44,879 bases of DNA, from positions 1,171,632 through 1,216,510 of the forward strand of contig CP070748.1 of the NCBI GenBank assembly GCA_020348345.1, in the 5' to 3' direction. Position 1 is the first letter of the stretch; the number at the start of each line of letters is the position of its first letter. Below the pieces are notes generated by a model. That model worked only from the letters and a program-made list of their open reading frames with translations. It ran no database searches and was not told the DNA's origin. Source of the stretch: Methanobacteriota archaeon (GTDB lineage Archaea; Thermoplasmatota; Thermoplasmata; UBA10834). Positions 7,991 through 16,132 of the stretch are shown here, in pieces. Both the position numbers and the translations under genes were made by a program.

Positions 7991-9400
7991 GTGCAATTCA
8001 TAAACCTGGTTAAGAACCCACAGATACTCAAAGCCATCTCGGAGCTCGAGTGGGAGGAGCCAACGCCCGTCCAGGAGAGGAGCATACCGATGGCGAGCGA
8101 GGGCACGGACCTCATGGCCCAGGCTCAGACGGGAACCGGAAAGACAGGGGCCTTCGCAATACCTATCATAGGTAATCTGGACAGGAACGGGAAGATACAG
8201 TGCCTCGTTGTGGTGCCAACGAGAGAGCTGGCCGTGCAGGTTACGGAGGATTTCGCAGACCTGGCCAAGTACACGGAGCACAGATCCGTGGCCATATACG
8301 GCGGACAGTCAATCAACGTTCAGATATCCAGACTTCGAAAGGGTGTAGAATGCGTGGTGGGCACTCCCGGGCGCATCATGGATCTGATGAGGAGGGGAGA
8401 GCTGAGATTCAACAGCGTCAGGTTTGTCGTCCTCGACGAGGCTGACCGTATGCTGGACATGGGCTTCATCGATGATATCGAGTGGATTCTAGGCCGTGTG
8501 CCCAAGGAGAGGCAGACGATGCTGTTCTCTGCGACGCTTCCTGAGCAGATCAGAGACTTGGCAAGGCGATACATGCGAAATCCGAGAGAGATCATTGTCA
8601 GCCAGGACACGCTCACGGTTCCGAAGACCGATCAGGTCTACATCAATGTAGGCAGGAGGAACAAGATCTGGGCGCTGTGCAGGATACTCGATGGTGAGAG
8701 ACCGCACAGGGCGATGATATTCTGCTCGACCAAAAGGATGGTGGACATTCTCTCGGGGAAACTGAAGGGATATGGATATCCCGTCGAGGGCATTCACGGC
8801 GACCTCACACAAGCGGCAAGAGACAGAGTCATGTCCAAGTTCCGCTCGGGCAAGACGAGAATACTGATTGCCACGGATGTCGCTGCGAGAGGATTGGACA
8901 TCGAGGATGTGACGCACGTCATCAACTATGACATCCCGGAGAACCCGGAAGACTACGTTCACAGAATAGGGAGAACCGCAAGAGCCGGGAAGGAAGGACG
9001 GGCTATCACTTTCGTCACGAAGGAGGAGCAGCACCTCGTCAAGGCAATTGAGGATTTTGGAAGGACCAGGATACAGGAGGATGACGTTCCCGAAACGAGG
9101 GGGCGAGATACAGTCAGGAAACGCCTCGACCTGGACGAATACGCCGATCACTTCGGAATGGTACCGTTCGAGCTGAACCTTGGTCGAAACGATGGCATAG
9201 ACATGCCGAGCCTCCTGAGGTTCCTCGAGAGAAAATCTGGCATAGGGGAGAATCTTGTCGGTACGATAGAGATCAGCGACGATTCCACAACGCTGGAGAT
9301 ACACAAGAGCGTAGCGTTCAGAGCCATCAAGGACTTGCCAAGGTACAGGTTGAGCAACAAGAAGGTGGACGTTTCCATCAAGGAGAAGCTCAGGCGTTGA
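7991..9400 (+). CDS. DEAD-box RNA helicase with DbpA-like RNA-binding tail
   Basis: ATP-dependent RNA helicase for RNA unwinding, probably in ribosome assembly or mRNA remodelling. Motifs appear in order: Q motif (EEPTPVQ), Walker A AQTGTGKT, PTRELAVQ, TPGR, DEAD near residue 148, SAT, then in domain 2 STKRM, ATDVAARGLD and HRIGRTARAG. After about residue 385 a C-terminal domain (from RLDLDEYADHFG to the end) resembles the RRM-like DbpA/CsdA RNA-binding module. The start is a GTG at 7991, with GAGGGAAG about 10 nt upstream. The 3' end overlaps the convergent DUF59 gene by 11 bases. Confidence 0.93.
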   Translation: MQFINLVKNPQILKAISELEWEEPTPVQERSIPMASEGTDLMAQAQTGTGKTGAFAIPIIGNLDRNGKIQCLVVVPTRELAVQVTEDFADLAKYTEHRSVAIYGGQSINVQISRLRKGVECVVGTPGRIMDLMRRGELRFNSVRFVVLDEADRMLDMGFIDDIEWILGRVPKERQTMLFSATLPEQIRDLARRYMRNPREIIVSQDTLTVPKTDQVYINVGRRNKIWALCRILDGERPHRAMIFCSTKRMVDILSGKLKGYGYPVEGIHGDLTQAARDRVMSKFRSGKTRILIATDVAARGLDIEDVTHVINYDIPENPEDYVHRIGRTARAGKEGRAITFVTKEEQHLVKAIEDFGRTRIQEDDVPETRGRDTVRKRLDLDEYADHFGMVPFELNLGRNDGIDMPSLLRFLERKSGIGENLVGTIEISDDSTTLEIHKSVAFRAIKDLPRYRLSNKKVDVSIKEKLRR

Positions 9401-9668
9401 TGGCTCGGCTGATTTCCTCTGCCTTCACGTGACCGACGACCTTGACAGTGCACCTCTCGATTCCATCAACGAGCAGCGCAGCCTCTCGTATCGATTTGGC
9501 AAGCTCGACGCCAACCGGGCAGAAGGGACTTGTGGGCATGAAGGTCATAGACACGGCGTCCCCGCTGACCTCCATCTCCGATATCAATCCCATATCGTAG
9601 ACATTCATTCCGGTATGCGGGTCAACGACGGTCTTCAGTGCTGATATCACGGCGTCTTTCTTGTCCAT
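9390..9668 (-). CDS. MIP18/DUF59 family protein (SufT/PaaD-like)
   Basis: Short protein of the metal-sulfur assembly family, related to SufT and eukaryotic CIAO2/MIP18, implicated in iron-sulfur cluster delivery. Family features are VVDPHTGMNVYDMGLI at the N-terminus, the TFMPTSPFCPVG segment with the conserved cysteine, and VKVVGH near the end. ATG 9668 lies 29 nt after the centre of a TATA box at 9693-9702, so a leaderless transcript is likely. A GTG at 9680 is in frame. The gene ends inside the convergent helicase gene. Confidence 0.85.
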   Translation of the reverse strand: MDKKDAVISALKTVVDPHTGMNVYDMGLISEMEVSGDAVSMTFMPTSPFCPVGVELAKSIREAALLVDGIERCTVKVVGHVKAEEISRAINA

Positions 9669-9692
9669 GTCCGGTCGCACATCACAATATCA

Positions 9693-9702
9693 GTATTAAA
9701 AA
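9693..9702 (-). promoter_or_regulatory. TATA box of the DUF59 gene
   Basis: On the minus strand this reads TTTTTAATAC. Its spacing to ATG 9668 puts the transcript start at or next to the start codon. It directly follows the stop codon of the recombinase tail remnant. Confidence 0.5.
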
Positions 9703-9706
9703 CTGC

Positions 9707-9826
9707 TCAGGCGTAGCCAGGTACGTCTTCCTGCAAGCTCAATTTCGTGGAACTGAAATTCCGAGCGGAATCCTGCAGGGCTCGACTGACCTCGAACCTC
9801 GTGGAATCCTCGTCCTTGCGGGAACA
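9707..9826 (-). pseudogene. Tyrosine recombinase C-terminal tail remnant
   Basis: Read on the minus strand and ending at a TGA at 9707-9709, this stretch encodes a tail starting CSRKDEDSTRFEV and ending STKLSLQEDVPGYA. It aligns with the integrase fragment at 43689-43895, whose tail has CRKTDDSARLEV and AKLTLATELPGYA, and both finish at the same residue. The catalytic part is absent: upstream codons are unrelated and reach a stop near 9887. The remnant overlaps the zinc-ribbon reading frame in another phase. The homology was judged by eye only. Confidence 0.6.
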
Positions 9827-9996
9827 GCGTCTCTGATCTTGGAATCGGAGAGTGATGATGAACATATGCCGCAATAGGCCGCGTGCTCAGGATTATCAGC
9901 CCCACATTTATGACACTTCACACATTTCCCATGTTCATGAGCTATTCGCCGATACTTTGCTCTATCGGTGGAATTCCGTCTTTGTGGCCTTTTCAT
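9739..9996 (-). pseudogene. Zinc-ribbon ORF, possibly part of a decayed element
   Basis: An 85-codon ORF whose middle has a clear zinc ribbon, KCHKCGADNPEHAAYCGIC, with two CxxC knuckles. The N-terminal part (KRPQRRNSTDRAKYRR) is basic. After about residue 52 the sequence turns arginine/proline-rich and loses protein character, just where the recombinase tail remnant takes over in another frame, so a frameshift or fusion of fragments is likely. A GTG at 9921 could start a minimal ribbon protein. Some archaeal integrases carry zinc ribbons, so both pieces may come from one gene. This is inference. Confidence 0.4.
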
Positions 9997-10165
9997 AGCG
10001 GACGTCCATGAATGGCCATAAGGTTCCTGTCATGGATGAGCAAGTCATGGGCAGCAGGACGGGGCGGGTGTGGCACATGGTGACGAGGTGAAGACTGAAA
10101 TCAAAGAGGTTTAACCTCCGATTCCGGCTGCCTTCCGAGAACGCGGTAGAACGGTTCTTATGTGC

Positions 10166-10192
10166 CTGAAATGTCTGAGATAGTCATTTCAG
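10166..10192 (-). terminator. 8-bp hairpin downstream of the PKD-protein gene
   Basis: CTGAAATG (10166-10173) and CATTTCAG (10185-10192) are perfect complements around an 11-nt loop, 25 nt past the stop of the minus-strand PKD gene. A further dyad, GAGGTT/AACCTC, lies at 10106-10118. Both fit a transcript 3' end, although no U tract marks a canonical terminator. The rest of 10000-10216 shows nothing else. Confidence 0.45.
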
Positions 10193-10216
10193 TGGGAGGA
10201 ATTCCATCCGGTCCAC

Positions 10217-12628
10217 CTAATCAACGGTCTCGGAATCAGGCGGCTCTTCAATATGGGTCGGAGCCTTTCCGCCCTTCCGTCCCTTCAGAACGAAGGACAG
10301 TATCAGCGCTATGACCACCAACGCCACGATTATCCCGATTGGGAGGCCAAAGGATTCGATGAAGCTCTTACCGTCTCCATCCTCCTGCTCTTCTTCCTCC
10401 TCATCCTCCCCAACGGTTACGGTCACGGTGTCCTCGTCGGTCTTACCCTCGGCATCCTCGACCGTCAGCGTCACGACATAAGTCCCGGCGATGTCGAAGG
10501 TGAACTCAACCGTCTCGCCATATAACGTGATCGTCTCGCCGTCATATTCGAAAGCCCATGCATAGATCACGATATCTCCGTCGTCGTATGAACCCGATGC
10601 GTTGAGAGCGACTAGCTCACCTGTGACGGTATCGACGTCGAATCCAGCATCGGCTGTGGGCGCTTCGTTCGGGTCTATCACAGTGACAACGACCTCGTCG
10701 GTGTCCACATTGCCTGCGGCGTCGCGCGTCTCAAGTGTGAAAGTGTATGTTCCCTCAGAGTCTATGGTCACATCAACCTCGGCTTCGAATGCCTCCCAAT
10801 ACTCTAGCTCATCGCACGACCACTTGTATTCGGTGATGCCGACGTTATCGTAAGAGCCCAAGCCACTGAGGGTGAACAGCTCTCCTATGAACACATCAAT
10901 ATCATCACCTGCATCCGCGGTGGGACTGGTCCCATCCGTGACGGTCACGATGATGGTATCCGGCTCCGAAAGTAGTCCGAGATTGTCTTCAACCAGTAAC
11001 TCCACCTGGTAGATGCCGGTTTGAGAGAACGTGTAGTTGAATTCCGCGTCAGTGAAATTCAAATCTAGCTCCACAATCTCCCACATATACTCGACAATCT
11101 CGCCGTCCACGTCATATGAATCCGTCCCGTCGAAATGCACAGGCACATCGGTGGAAACTGTCATTTCCGCCGGGCCGGCCTCAGCCACGGGGAAGTCGCC
11201 CGGGTCAATGGCTATGCGGACCTGATCACTATCTTCGTTGCCACCGCCGTCGGTGACGGTGAAGATAGCCGTATGGTTACCCCATTCGGTGAAGACATAC
11301 TCGACGATATCCCCTTCCAATGTTACCTCAGCATCGCCGTCTTCGAAAGTCCATATGTAGCTGACGATGCCTACGTTGTCTGTGGCCGAGCCCTCCAGTA
11401 CCACTGTGTCTCCCAAGTTCGCCTCGATGTCCTCACCCGCATATGCTACTGGAAGCTCTGTATCAACCGTTATCAATTTCGCTGATCCATTCACGTTGTA
11501 CACTTCATCAAAGACAAGACACAAGGCGACGTACTCGCCGCTATGAACGATGTAGTTGGTATCATAATTCAGGTCAATGACGCTTCTGCGCTCCAGAGGA
11601 GCGTATCTTAGTTGCGAGTTAGCCATTTCGGAGAAATCTGCCGACTCATTGAGGTTCCAGGAAATGACAGGTATCAAAGGTGTTATCTCTCCTTCAAGGT
11701 CGTCCGAAGATGCCGGGTCTATCGGGTTCTGTGTATATGTGGTCAGGTTGTAGAATTCGAAGCCCTGATACTCACCGGTGATGCCATCGAAGAACGCGAT
11801 CCCCTCGTCACCAGCTATCGTTTCGTTATAGTAGAGGCCAGCGATTCCTTCCCATCGATCACCATCGGCATACTTCTCGAATTGAACCACATGATATTCA
11901 CTGCAAGTGCTGTTCGACAGATAGCCTCCGTAAGAAGACAATGCGGCCCACCCTGCTTGTCCTTCAAGGATGTCGTCTTCGTAACTCAGCCCGTAAAACT
12001 CAAGATCGCCTTCAAACAATATGAACTCCTCCTCATACGAGTCATAGTAGGCGACTCCGGCACTTGTCGGGGTGAAGTTCAGCCATTCACCAGTTCTATT
12101 GAACACCGACCCAATCGTAATTTGGACTCCAAGAAGGTTAAAGTCCTCGGCGATGAAGCTCGTAATCATTCGGTTCTTCATAGATATGTTCGCATCCGGT
12201 TCTATGGTAATTGACGTCTCGGGCACGGTCGGCTCTGCCTCCAGCTCGAAATCCAGTCTGTAGTCGCTTTCTTCAGTGGTGTCAACAATATCCATCGACG
12301 GATAGTACCCATATTTCTGACATAACACGATCAACTGTGTTGTTCTATTCGCCATGAGCTCGTAGTACCCCGTTTCGTTCGTTTCCGTGAAATCCATCCA
12401 TAGCGTCATGGTCAAGAACGCCACCTGCGCTCCACCAATTCCCTCATGTGTCACAGAATCGTTGACCCATCCGTGGAGTAGACAAGTTGGTTCCGCCGAT
12501 ACGACCGCGGCTTTGCAGCTCAGATCCGCGACATCTCCCCCAATGGAGCTAGCTGTCAAGGAAAGAACGACCATTATCACGAGCACAAGCGCTGCACCAT
12601 GCGCATACGAATCTCTGTTCCCCCGCAT
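10217..12628 (-). CDS. Secreted membrane-anchored protein with carboxypeptidase-regulatory-like and PKD domains
   Basis: Cell-surface protein of unknown function. A signal peptide (about residues 10-45) precedes a carboxypeptidase-regulatory-like beta domain at about 48-120 (HGWVNDSVTHEGIGGAQV, then ETGYYEL). A region of about 270 residues that I do not recognise follows, then four PKD domains between about 395 and 735 with signatures such as YIWTFEDGD, YMWEIVE, YKWSCDE and YAWAFEYDG. An acidic linker of repeated E/D, one transmembrane helix (about 760-782) and a short basic then acidic tail end the protein. This domain plan is close to that of the binding protein at 259-4185, so both probably share the same export and anchoring route. 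Many N-glycosylation sequons are present. Confidence 0.85.
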   Translation of the reverse strand: MRGNRDSYAHGAALVLVIMVVLSLTASSIGGDVADLSCKAAVVSAEPTCLLHGWVNDSVTHEGIGGAQVAFLTMTLWMDFTETNETGYYELMANRTTQLIVLCQKYGYYPSMDIVDTTEESDYRLDFELEAEPTVPETSITIEPDANISMKNRMITSFIAEDFNLLGVQITIGSVFNRTGEWLNFTPTSAGVAYYDSYEEEFILFEGDLEFYGLSYEDDILEGQAGWAALSSYGGYLSNSTCSEYHVVQFEKYADGDRWEGIAGLYYNETIAGDEGIAFFDGITGEYQGFEFYNLTTYTQNPIDPASSDDLEGEITPLIPVISWNLNESADFSEMANSQLRYAPLERRSVIDLNYDTNYIVHSGEYVALCLVFDEVYNVNGSAKLITVDTELPVAYAGEDIEANLGDTVVLEGSATDNVGIVSYIWTFEDGDAEVTLEGDIVEYVFTEWGNHTAIFTVTDGGGNEDSDQVRIAIDPGDFPVAEAGPAEMTVSTDVPVHFDGTDSYDVDGEIVEYMWEIVELDLNFTDAEFNYTFSQTGIYQVELLVEDNLGLLSEPDTIIVTVTDGTSPTADAGDDIDVFIGELFTLSGLGSYDNVGITEYKWSCDELEYWEAFEAEVDVTIDSEGTYTFTLETRDAAGNVDTDEVVVTVIDPNEAPTADAGFDVDTVTGELVALNASGSYDDGDIVIYAWAFEYDGETITLYGETVEFTFDIAGTYVVTLTVEDAEGKTDEDTVTVTVGEDEEEEEQEDGDGKSFIESFGLPIGIIVALVVIALILSFVLKGRKGGKAPTHIEEPPDSETVD

Positions 12629-12660
12629 CGATTTCCCGGTAAGATTGACTGTTCCGCTCG

Positions 12661-12668
12661 TATATGTA
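12661..12668 (-). promoter_or_regulatory. TATA box of the PKD-protein gene
   Basis: TACATATA on the minus strand, centred about 36 nt before the ATG at 12628, indicates a leader of roughly 10 nt. Confidence 0.5.
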
Positions 12669-12824
12669 CTTGGTGCTGGCTTGCCGCAATCATGGCCACG
12701 TTTCTCATGCCTTCAGTGTTGATAATTGTTCAGACGTAGCCATTAACACCAGCGGTTGAGTTCTGTAAGGGTTGTTTACCCAGAGATGGTAGCAAGGTTA
12801 TCCCCGCGTAACTGCCATAGTAAT

Positions 12825-15446
12825 TCATCGGTAGACGAGCACCGAATAAGCGTCCCCAGGTATGTGCTCGAGTTCCCCTCTGTCGGAAGAGAGCCGCTTC
12901 TCCAGTCTGTAGAAATCGGGCCCTAGCTCGACTATCTTGCCGCTGGAAAGCTCAAGCTTGAGAATATCCCCAACGATGTCAAGGGAAGAAGCATCTATAG
13001 ACGAAAGCATCTCTGATATCTCTTTGGCGTCTGCCTTGAATTTTGGACCGAGTTTGCTATGGACAGGCCTAACTCGTTCCACGCTCTCATTCAGCTTTAC
13101 ACTGGCGCGAATCTCGAGTTCCTTTGATTTTATTGTCGCCCGGATGTCCTCCTCAGAACCCTCCAAGTCATCAGCGGCCGATTCCCCGACGATCTCCACC
13201 CTGGGAATCTCCGCATTGAGGGAGAGTCCGCTTGCGGACTTCCAAGACCTTATTGCGGCCACGAGGTTCTTCACTCGTTCGCCCTTCGCCTCCGCATCGC
13301 CATTCTTGTCCGGAGCCGGAGGCCAAGAGGAGATGTGAATGCTAACCGGTTCCTCATTCTTCTTGAACGAGTTCTGATAGGCATCTTCCGCTACATGAGG
13401 CAAGAAGACCGATATCATCTTCAGCAGGCCGAGGCCGACGGTGTACAACGCGTATCTCGCGCCTTCGTCCCGATCGGCATATGCTCTGTGCTTCACCAGC
13501 TCGATGTAGTGGTCCGCGAACTCGTGCCAAAGGAAATCCTGGATCAATGCCATCGATCTGTCGAACTCGTACTCATCGTTCCTTGCCTGAACATCGCGTA
13601 CGAGGTCTCCGAATCTGCTCAGGATCCATCCGTCAACGGGATGCATCTCCTCAGGACGCTCCGGCGCCTCAGCACACGCCGAACCAACTAGTCGCATAAC
13701 GTTCCATACCTTCACGGCAAGCCGATTGCCGCGCACGAGCTCCTGCTCCTTGAACGCGTGGTCCATGCCGAGAGAGCAAGTCGATGCGTAATATCTCATT
13801 GCATCGCCGCCGTACTGTTCCAGCAAGGGCATCGGATCGATGATGTTTCCAGAGGAGGCGTGCATGGGCCTACCATCAGGCGCCATGACAAAACCGTGGA
13901 TCATAACATCCTTCCATGGCTTCTCACCGATGAGCAGCATCTCCCGCAGAATCGTGTAGAATGCCCAAGTGCGGATGATATCATGACTCTGCGGCCTGAG
14001 GGTCATTGGATACAGCTTCTCAAACATCCCGGGATCTCTTTCCCAGAAGCAATTGAACAGAGGGGATATGCTCGAATCCATCCAGGTGTCGAATACGTCT
14101 GTGGATCCAACGTACTTGCCGCCACACGCATCGCATTTGGACGTCCTAGGAGGGGAAACCGTGGGATCAACGTAGCACTCGTTCTCCTCCGCTATGAGCA
14201 CGCTCCCGCAATCCTCACATTCCCAGAGCGGTATTGCTGTTGCGAAGTATCGCTGTCTGGAAACAACCCAATCCCATGCCAGGGAGTCCACCCAATCTCT
14301 TATTCGCACCTTCATGAACTCGGGATGCCAATCTATGCTGTCGATCATTTTATGTATCCGGTCCTTGAAATCGACCGTCTTGATGAACCACTGAGGCACC
14401 TTCAGAAATTCTATCGGAGTATGACATCTCCAGCAGGTTCCCACATTCTGGTCCAATTCCTCTTGGTTAATCAACAGATCTGCGACCTTCATGTCTTCGA
14501 TTATCTGTTTCTTGGCGTCTTCAACTGTAAGACCTTCGTACTCACCGGCAATCTCGGTCATTCTACCTGCTTCGTCTATGCCTTTCTCGAGCGGTAGGTT
14601 GTACTTCATTATCCACTCGAGATCGTCCTTGTCACCGATGGAACATATCATGACTGTGCCAGTCCCGAAATCAGGATCCACTTTCGGGTCGGCGATGACT
14701 TCGACCCTCCTGTCGAAGATTGGTGTCGCCAGCTTCTTTCCGACGAGATATGCCTTTGAGCGGTCTTCCGGGTGGACGGCGACAAGAAGGCATGTGCACA
14801 GAAGCTCAGGTCGAGTTGTGGCTATCGGAACCTCATCTCCAGTGTCGACATCCCGGAATTTGATGGTATTCAGCTTCGTCATTCGATGCTCGTAGTTGAC
14901 TTCAGCGTCCGCGAGGGCCGTGCCGCAGCGTGTGCACCAATTGACAGGGAAATGTCCCTTGTAGACCAGATCCTTGTTGAACATGCGCACAAATGATATC
15001 TGCGTGAGCTTTCTGTAGTATTCCGCATCGGTCTGGTAGTAGATGCTGGGGTCCATGCTCTCGCCCAGAATCTCAAACTGCCGAGTCATCTCGCCTATGT
15101 ACTTCTCTGCGAAATCATGACACATCTTGATGAATTCCTGCCTTGGCACGTCGGACGCCTTCATGCCCATGACCTTCTCGACGCGCACCTCGACAGGCGT
15201 TCCGTTGACGTCGAAGCACAAGGGAAAGAATACGTTGTAGCCTCTTAGTCTGCGATATCTCGCCGCAAAATCAATCGCTGTGTAGCCGTAGGCGTGTCCG
15301 AGATGCAGCCCACCCGAGGCGTATCGTGGGGGGTTGTCTATGCTGAATATCTCCCTGTCCGACTCGGGATCGAAGCGATAGATCTCCCACTCCTTCCATT
15401 TGGCCTGCCATTTCGGCTCGCTCTCGCGCCAATCGTATTGGGGCAT
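12825..15446 (-). CDS. valS: Valyl-tRNA synthetase
   Basis: Class I synthetase charging tRNA-Val. The HIGH box appears as GGLHLGHAYGY near residue 50. The editing (CP1) domain includes ATTRPELL and a GTGTVMICS segment. Zinc knuckles are present (NWCTRC, CWRCHTP, CEDCG, CDACGG). DVFDTWMDSS and RPQSHDIIRTWAFYT identify the ValRS branch. The KMSKS loop is replaced by PMHASSGN near residue 527. The length of 873 residues is normal. ATG 15446 is favoured by a TATA box at 15471-15480; a GTG at 15458 is in frame. It is the last gene of a long minus-strand block, directly after the SWIM-protein gene. Confidence 0.95.
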   Translation of the reverse strand: MPQYDWRESEPKWQAKWKEWEIYRFDPESDREIFSIDNPPRYASGGLHLGHAYGYTAIDFAARYRRLRGYNVFFPLCFDVNGTPVEVRVEKVMGMKASDVPRQEFIKMCHDFAEKYIGEMTRQFEILGESMDPSIYYQTDAEYYRKLTQISFVRMFNKDLVYKGHFPVNWCTRCGTALADAEVNYEHRMTKLNTIKFRDVDTGDEVPIATTRPELLCTCLLVAVHPEDRSKAYLVGKKLATPIFDRRVEVIADPKVDPDFGTGTVMICSIGDKDDLEWIMKYNLPLEKGIDEAGRMTEIAGEYEGLTVEDAKKQIIEDMKVADLLINQEELDQNVGTCWRCHTPIEFLKVPQWFIKTVDFKDRIHKMIDSIDWHPEFMKVRIRDWVDSLAWDWVVSRQRYFATAIPLWECEDCGSVLIAEENECYVDPTVSPPRTSKCDACGGKYVGSTDVFDTWMDSSISPLFNCFWERDPGMFEKLYPMTLRPQSHDIIRTWAFYTILREMLLIGEKPWKDVMIHGFVMAPDGRPMHASSGNIIDPMPLLEQYGGDAMRYYASTCSLGMDHAFKEQELVRGNRLAVKVWNVMRLVGSACAEAPERPEEMHPVDGWILSRFGDLVRDVQARNDEYEFDRSMALIQDFLWHEFADHYIELVKHRAYADRDEGARYALYTVGLGLLKMISVFLPHVAEDAYQNSFKKNEEPVSIHISSWPPAPDKNGDAEAKGERVKNLVAAIRSWKSASGLSLNAEIPRVEIVGESAADDLEGSEEDIRATIKSKELEIRASVKLNESVERVRPVHSKLGPKFKADAKEISEMLSSIDASSLDIVGDILKLELSSGKIVELGPDFYRLEKRLSSDRGELEHIPGDAYSVLVYR

Positions 15447-15470
15447 GACTTTTCCCACAAACGAGTCGGC

Positions 15471-15480
15471 GTAGATAAAG
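15471..15480 (-). promoter_or_regulatory. TATA box of valS
   Basis: CTTTATCTAC on the minus strand, about 30 nt before ATG 15446 and between the SWIM-protein stop and valS. It suggests a separate, nearly leaderless valS transcript. Confidence 0.45.
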
Positions 15481-15521
15481 CTTCTTGAATCTTCCGTTAT
15501 GGTTGAACTACGCTGGCCTCG

Positions 15522-16064
15522 TCATCTCCACCGTTTCCGCAATACGTTCGCGTTGATCAGATCTTCCGCCTCTGCGGTCATAGGACCGGCCCAGTCTTCT
15601 ATCGCGAAGAGATTGTTGGCTACGCTCTTCACGAGGACGGCCATCTGGTGCGGACAGAAATAGCCCTTCTCCCTGCATTCGAGGCATTCACACGAGGTGG
15701 CGATATCCTCAGTGGTCTGGTTGACAAACCTGATGTTGTAGACTTCGTAGCCATCCGAGCGTCTGAGAGTGAAGGTGGCATTCACTATAGAATCGTCGCT
15801 GTCCGGGGCAAGCTGCACTATCTTCCTGCTGGCGGACCATTTTATCGCCTTTGCCATGTTCTCTACGAAGTATATCTCTTCCTGAGCCGCGCAGAAGTCC
15901 ATCAGCACTTCCTCGTCGATGGCATCAAGGAGGTGTTCGACGAGTTCCTCCTTCAACAATCCGGAATAGCCCTCCACGTTCTGCGTATCACACAGATTCC
16001 TGAGGCTCTGGACGGTCAATCGAGATAGTCTCAGCTCAAGTGGAACATCTGACAGCATTGGCAT
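15522..16064 (-). CDS. SWIM zinc-finger protein with SAP/Rho-N-like N-terminus
   Basis: Predicted nucleic-acid-binding protein of 180 residues. Residues 14-55 (LSRLTVQSLRNLCDTQ, then LLKEELVEHLLDAI) have the helix-extended-helix pattern of SAP or Rho N-terminal domains. Residues 85-115 form a beta-rich stretch. The SWIM zinc site is C125-x-C127, then C137-x-H139, with an extra C130. SWIM domains occur in Swi2/Snf2-family proteins, MULE transposases and Shu-complex-like recombination factors. A free-standing SWIM with a SAP-like domain suggests DNA or RNA binding, but no enzymatic domain is present. The gene lies 68 bp after the DNA methyltransferase gene and ahead of valS on the same strand. 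Function unknown. Confidence 0.8.
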   Translation of the reverse strand: MPMLSDVPLELRLSRLTVQSLRNLCDTQNVEGYSGLLKEELVEHLLDAIDEEVLMDFCAAQEEIYFVENMAKAIKWSASRKIVQLAPDSDDSIVNATFTLRRSDGYEVYNIRFVNQTTEDIATSCECLECREKGYFCPHQMAVLVKSVANNLFAIEDWAGPMTAEAEDLINANVLRKRWR

Positions 16065-16132
16065 CCCATCCGCATCGTAGTGAACGTAATCTCATATCAC
16101 GGAATTAAATGTAACTGACCGCGCCGCCGTCT

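Noticed and set aside
7880..8281. N-terminal extension of the methyltransferase frame
   Set aside because: It runs antisense through the helicase gene, and the added sequence is cysteine/histidine-rich with no protein character. The enzyme is complete from 7879.
8489..9304. 271-codon minus-strand ORF inside the helicase gene
   Set aside because: Complement of a well-conserved DEAD-box gene; no motif of its own.
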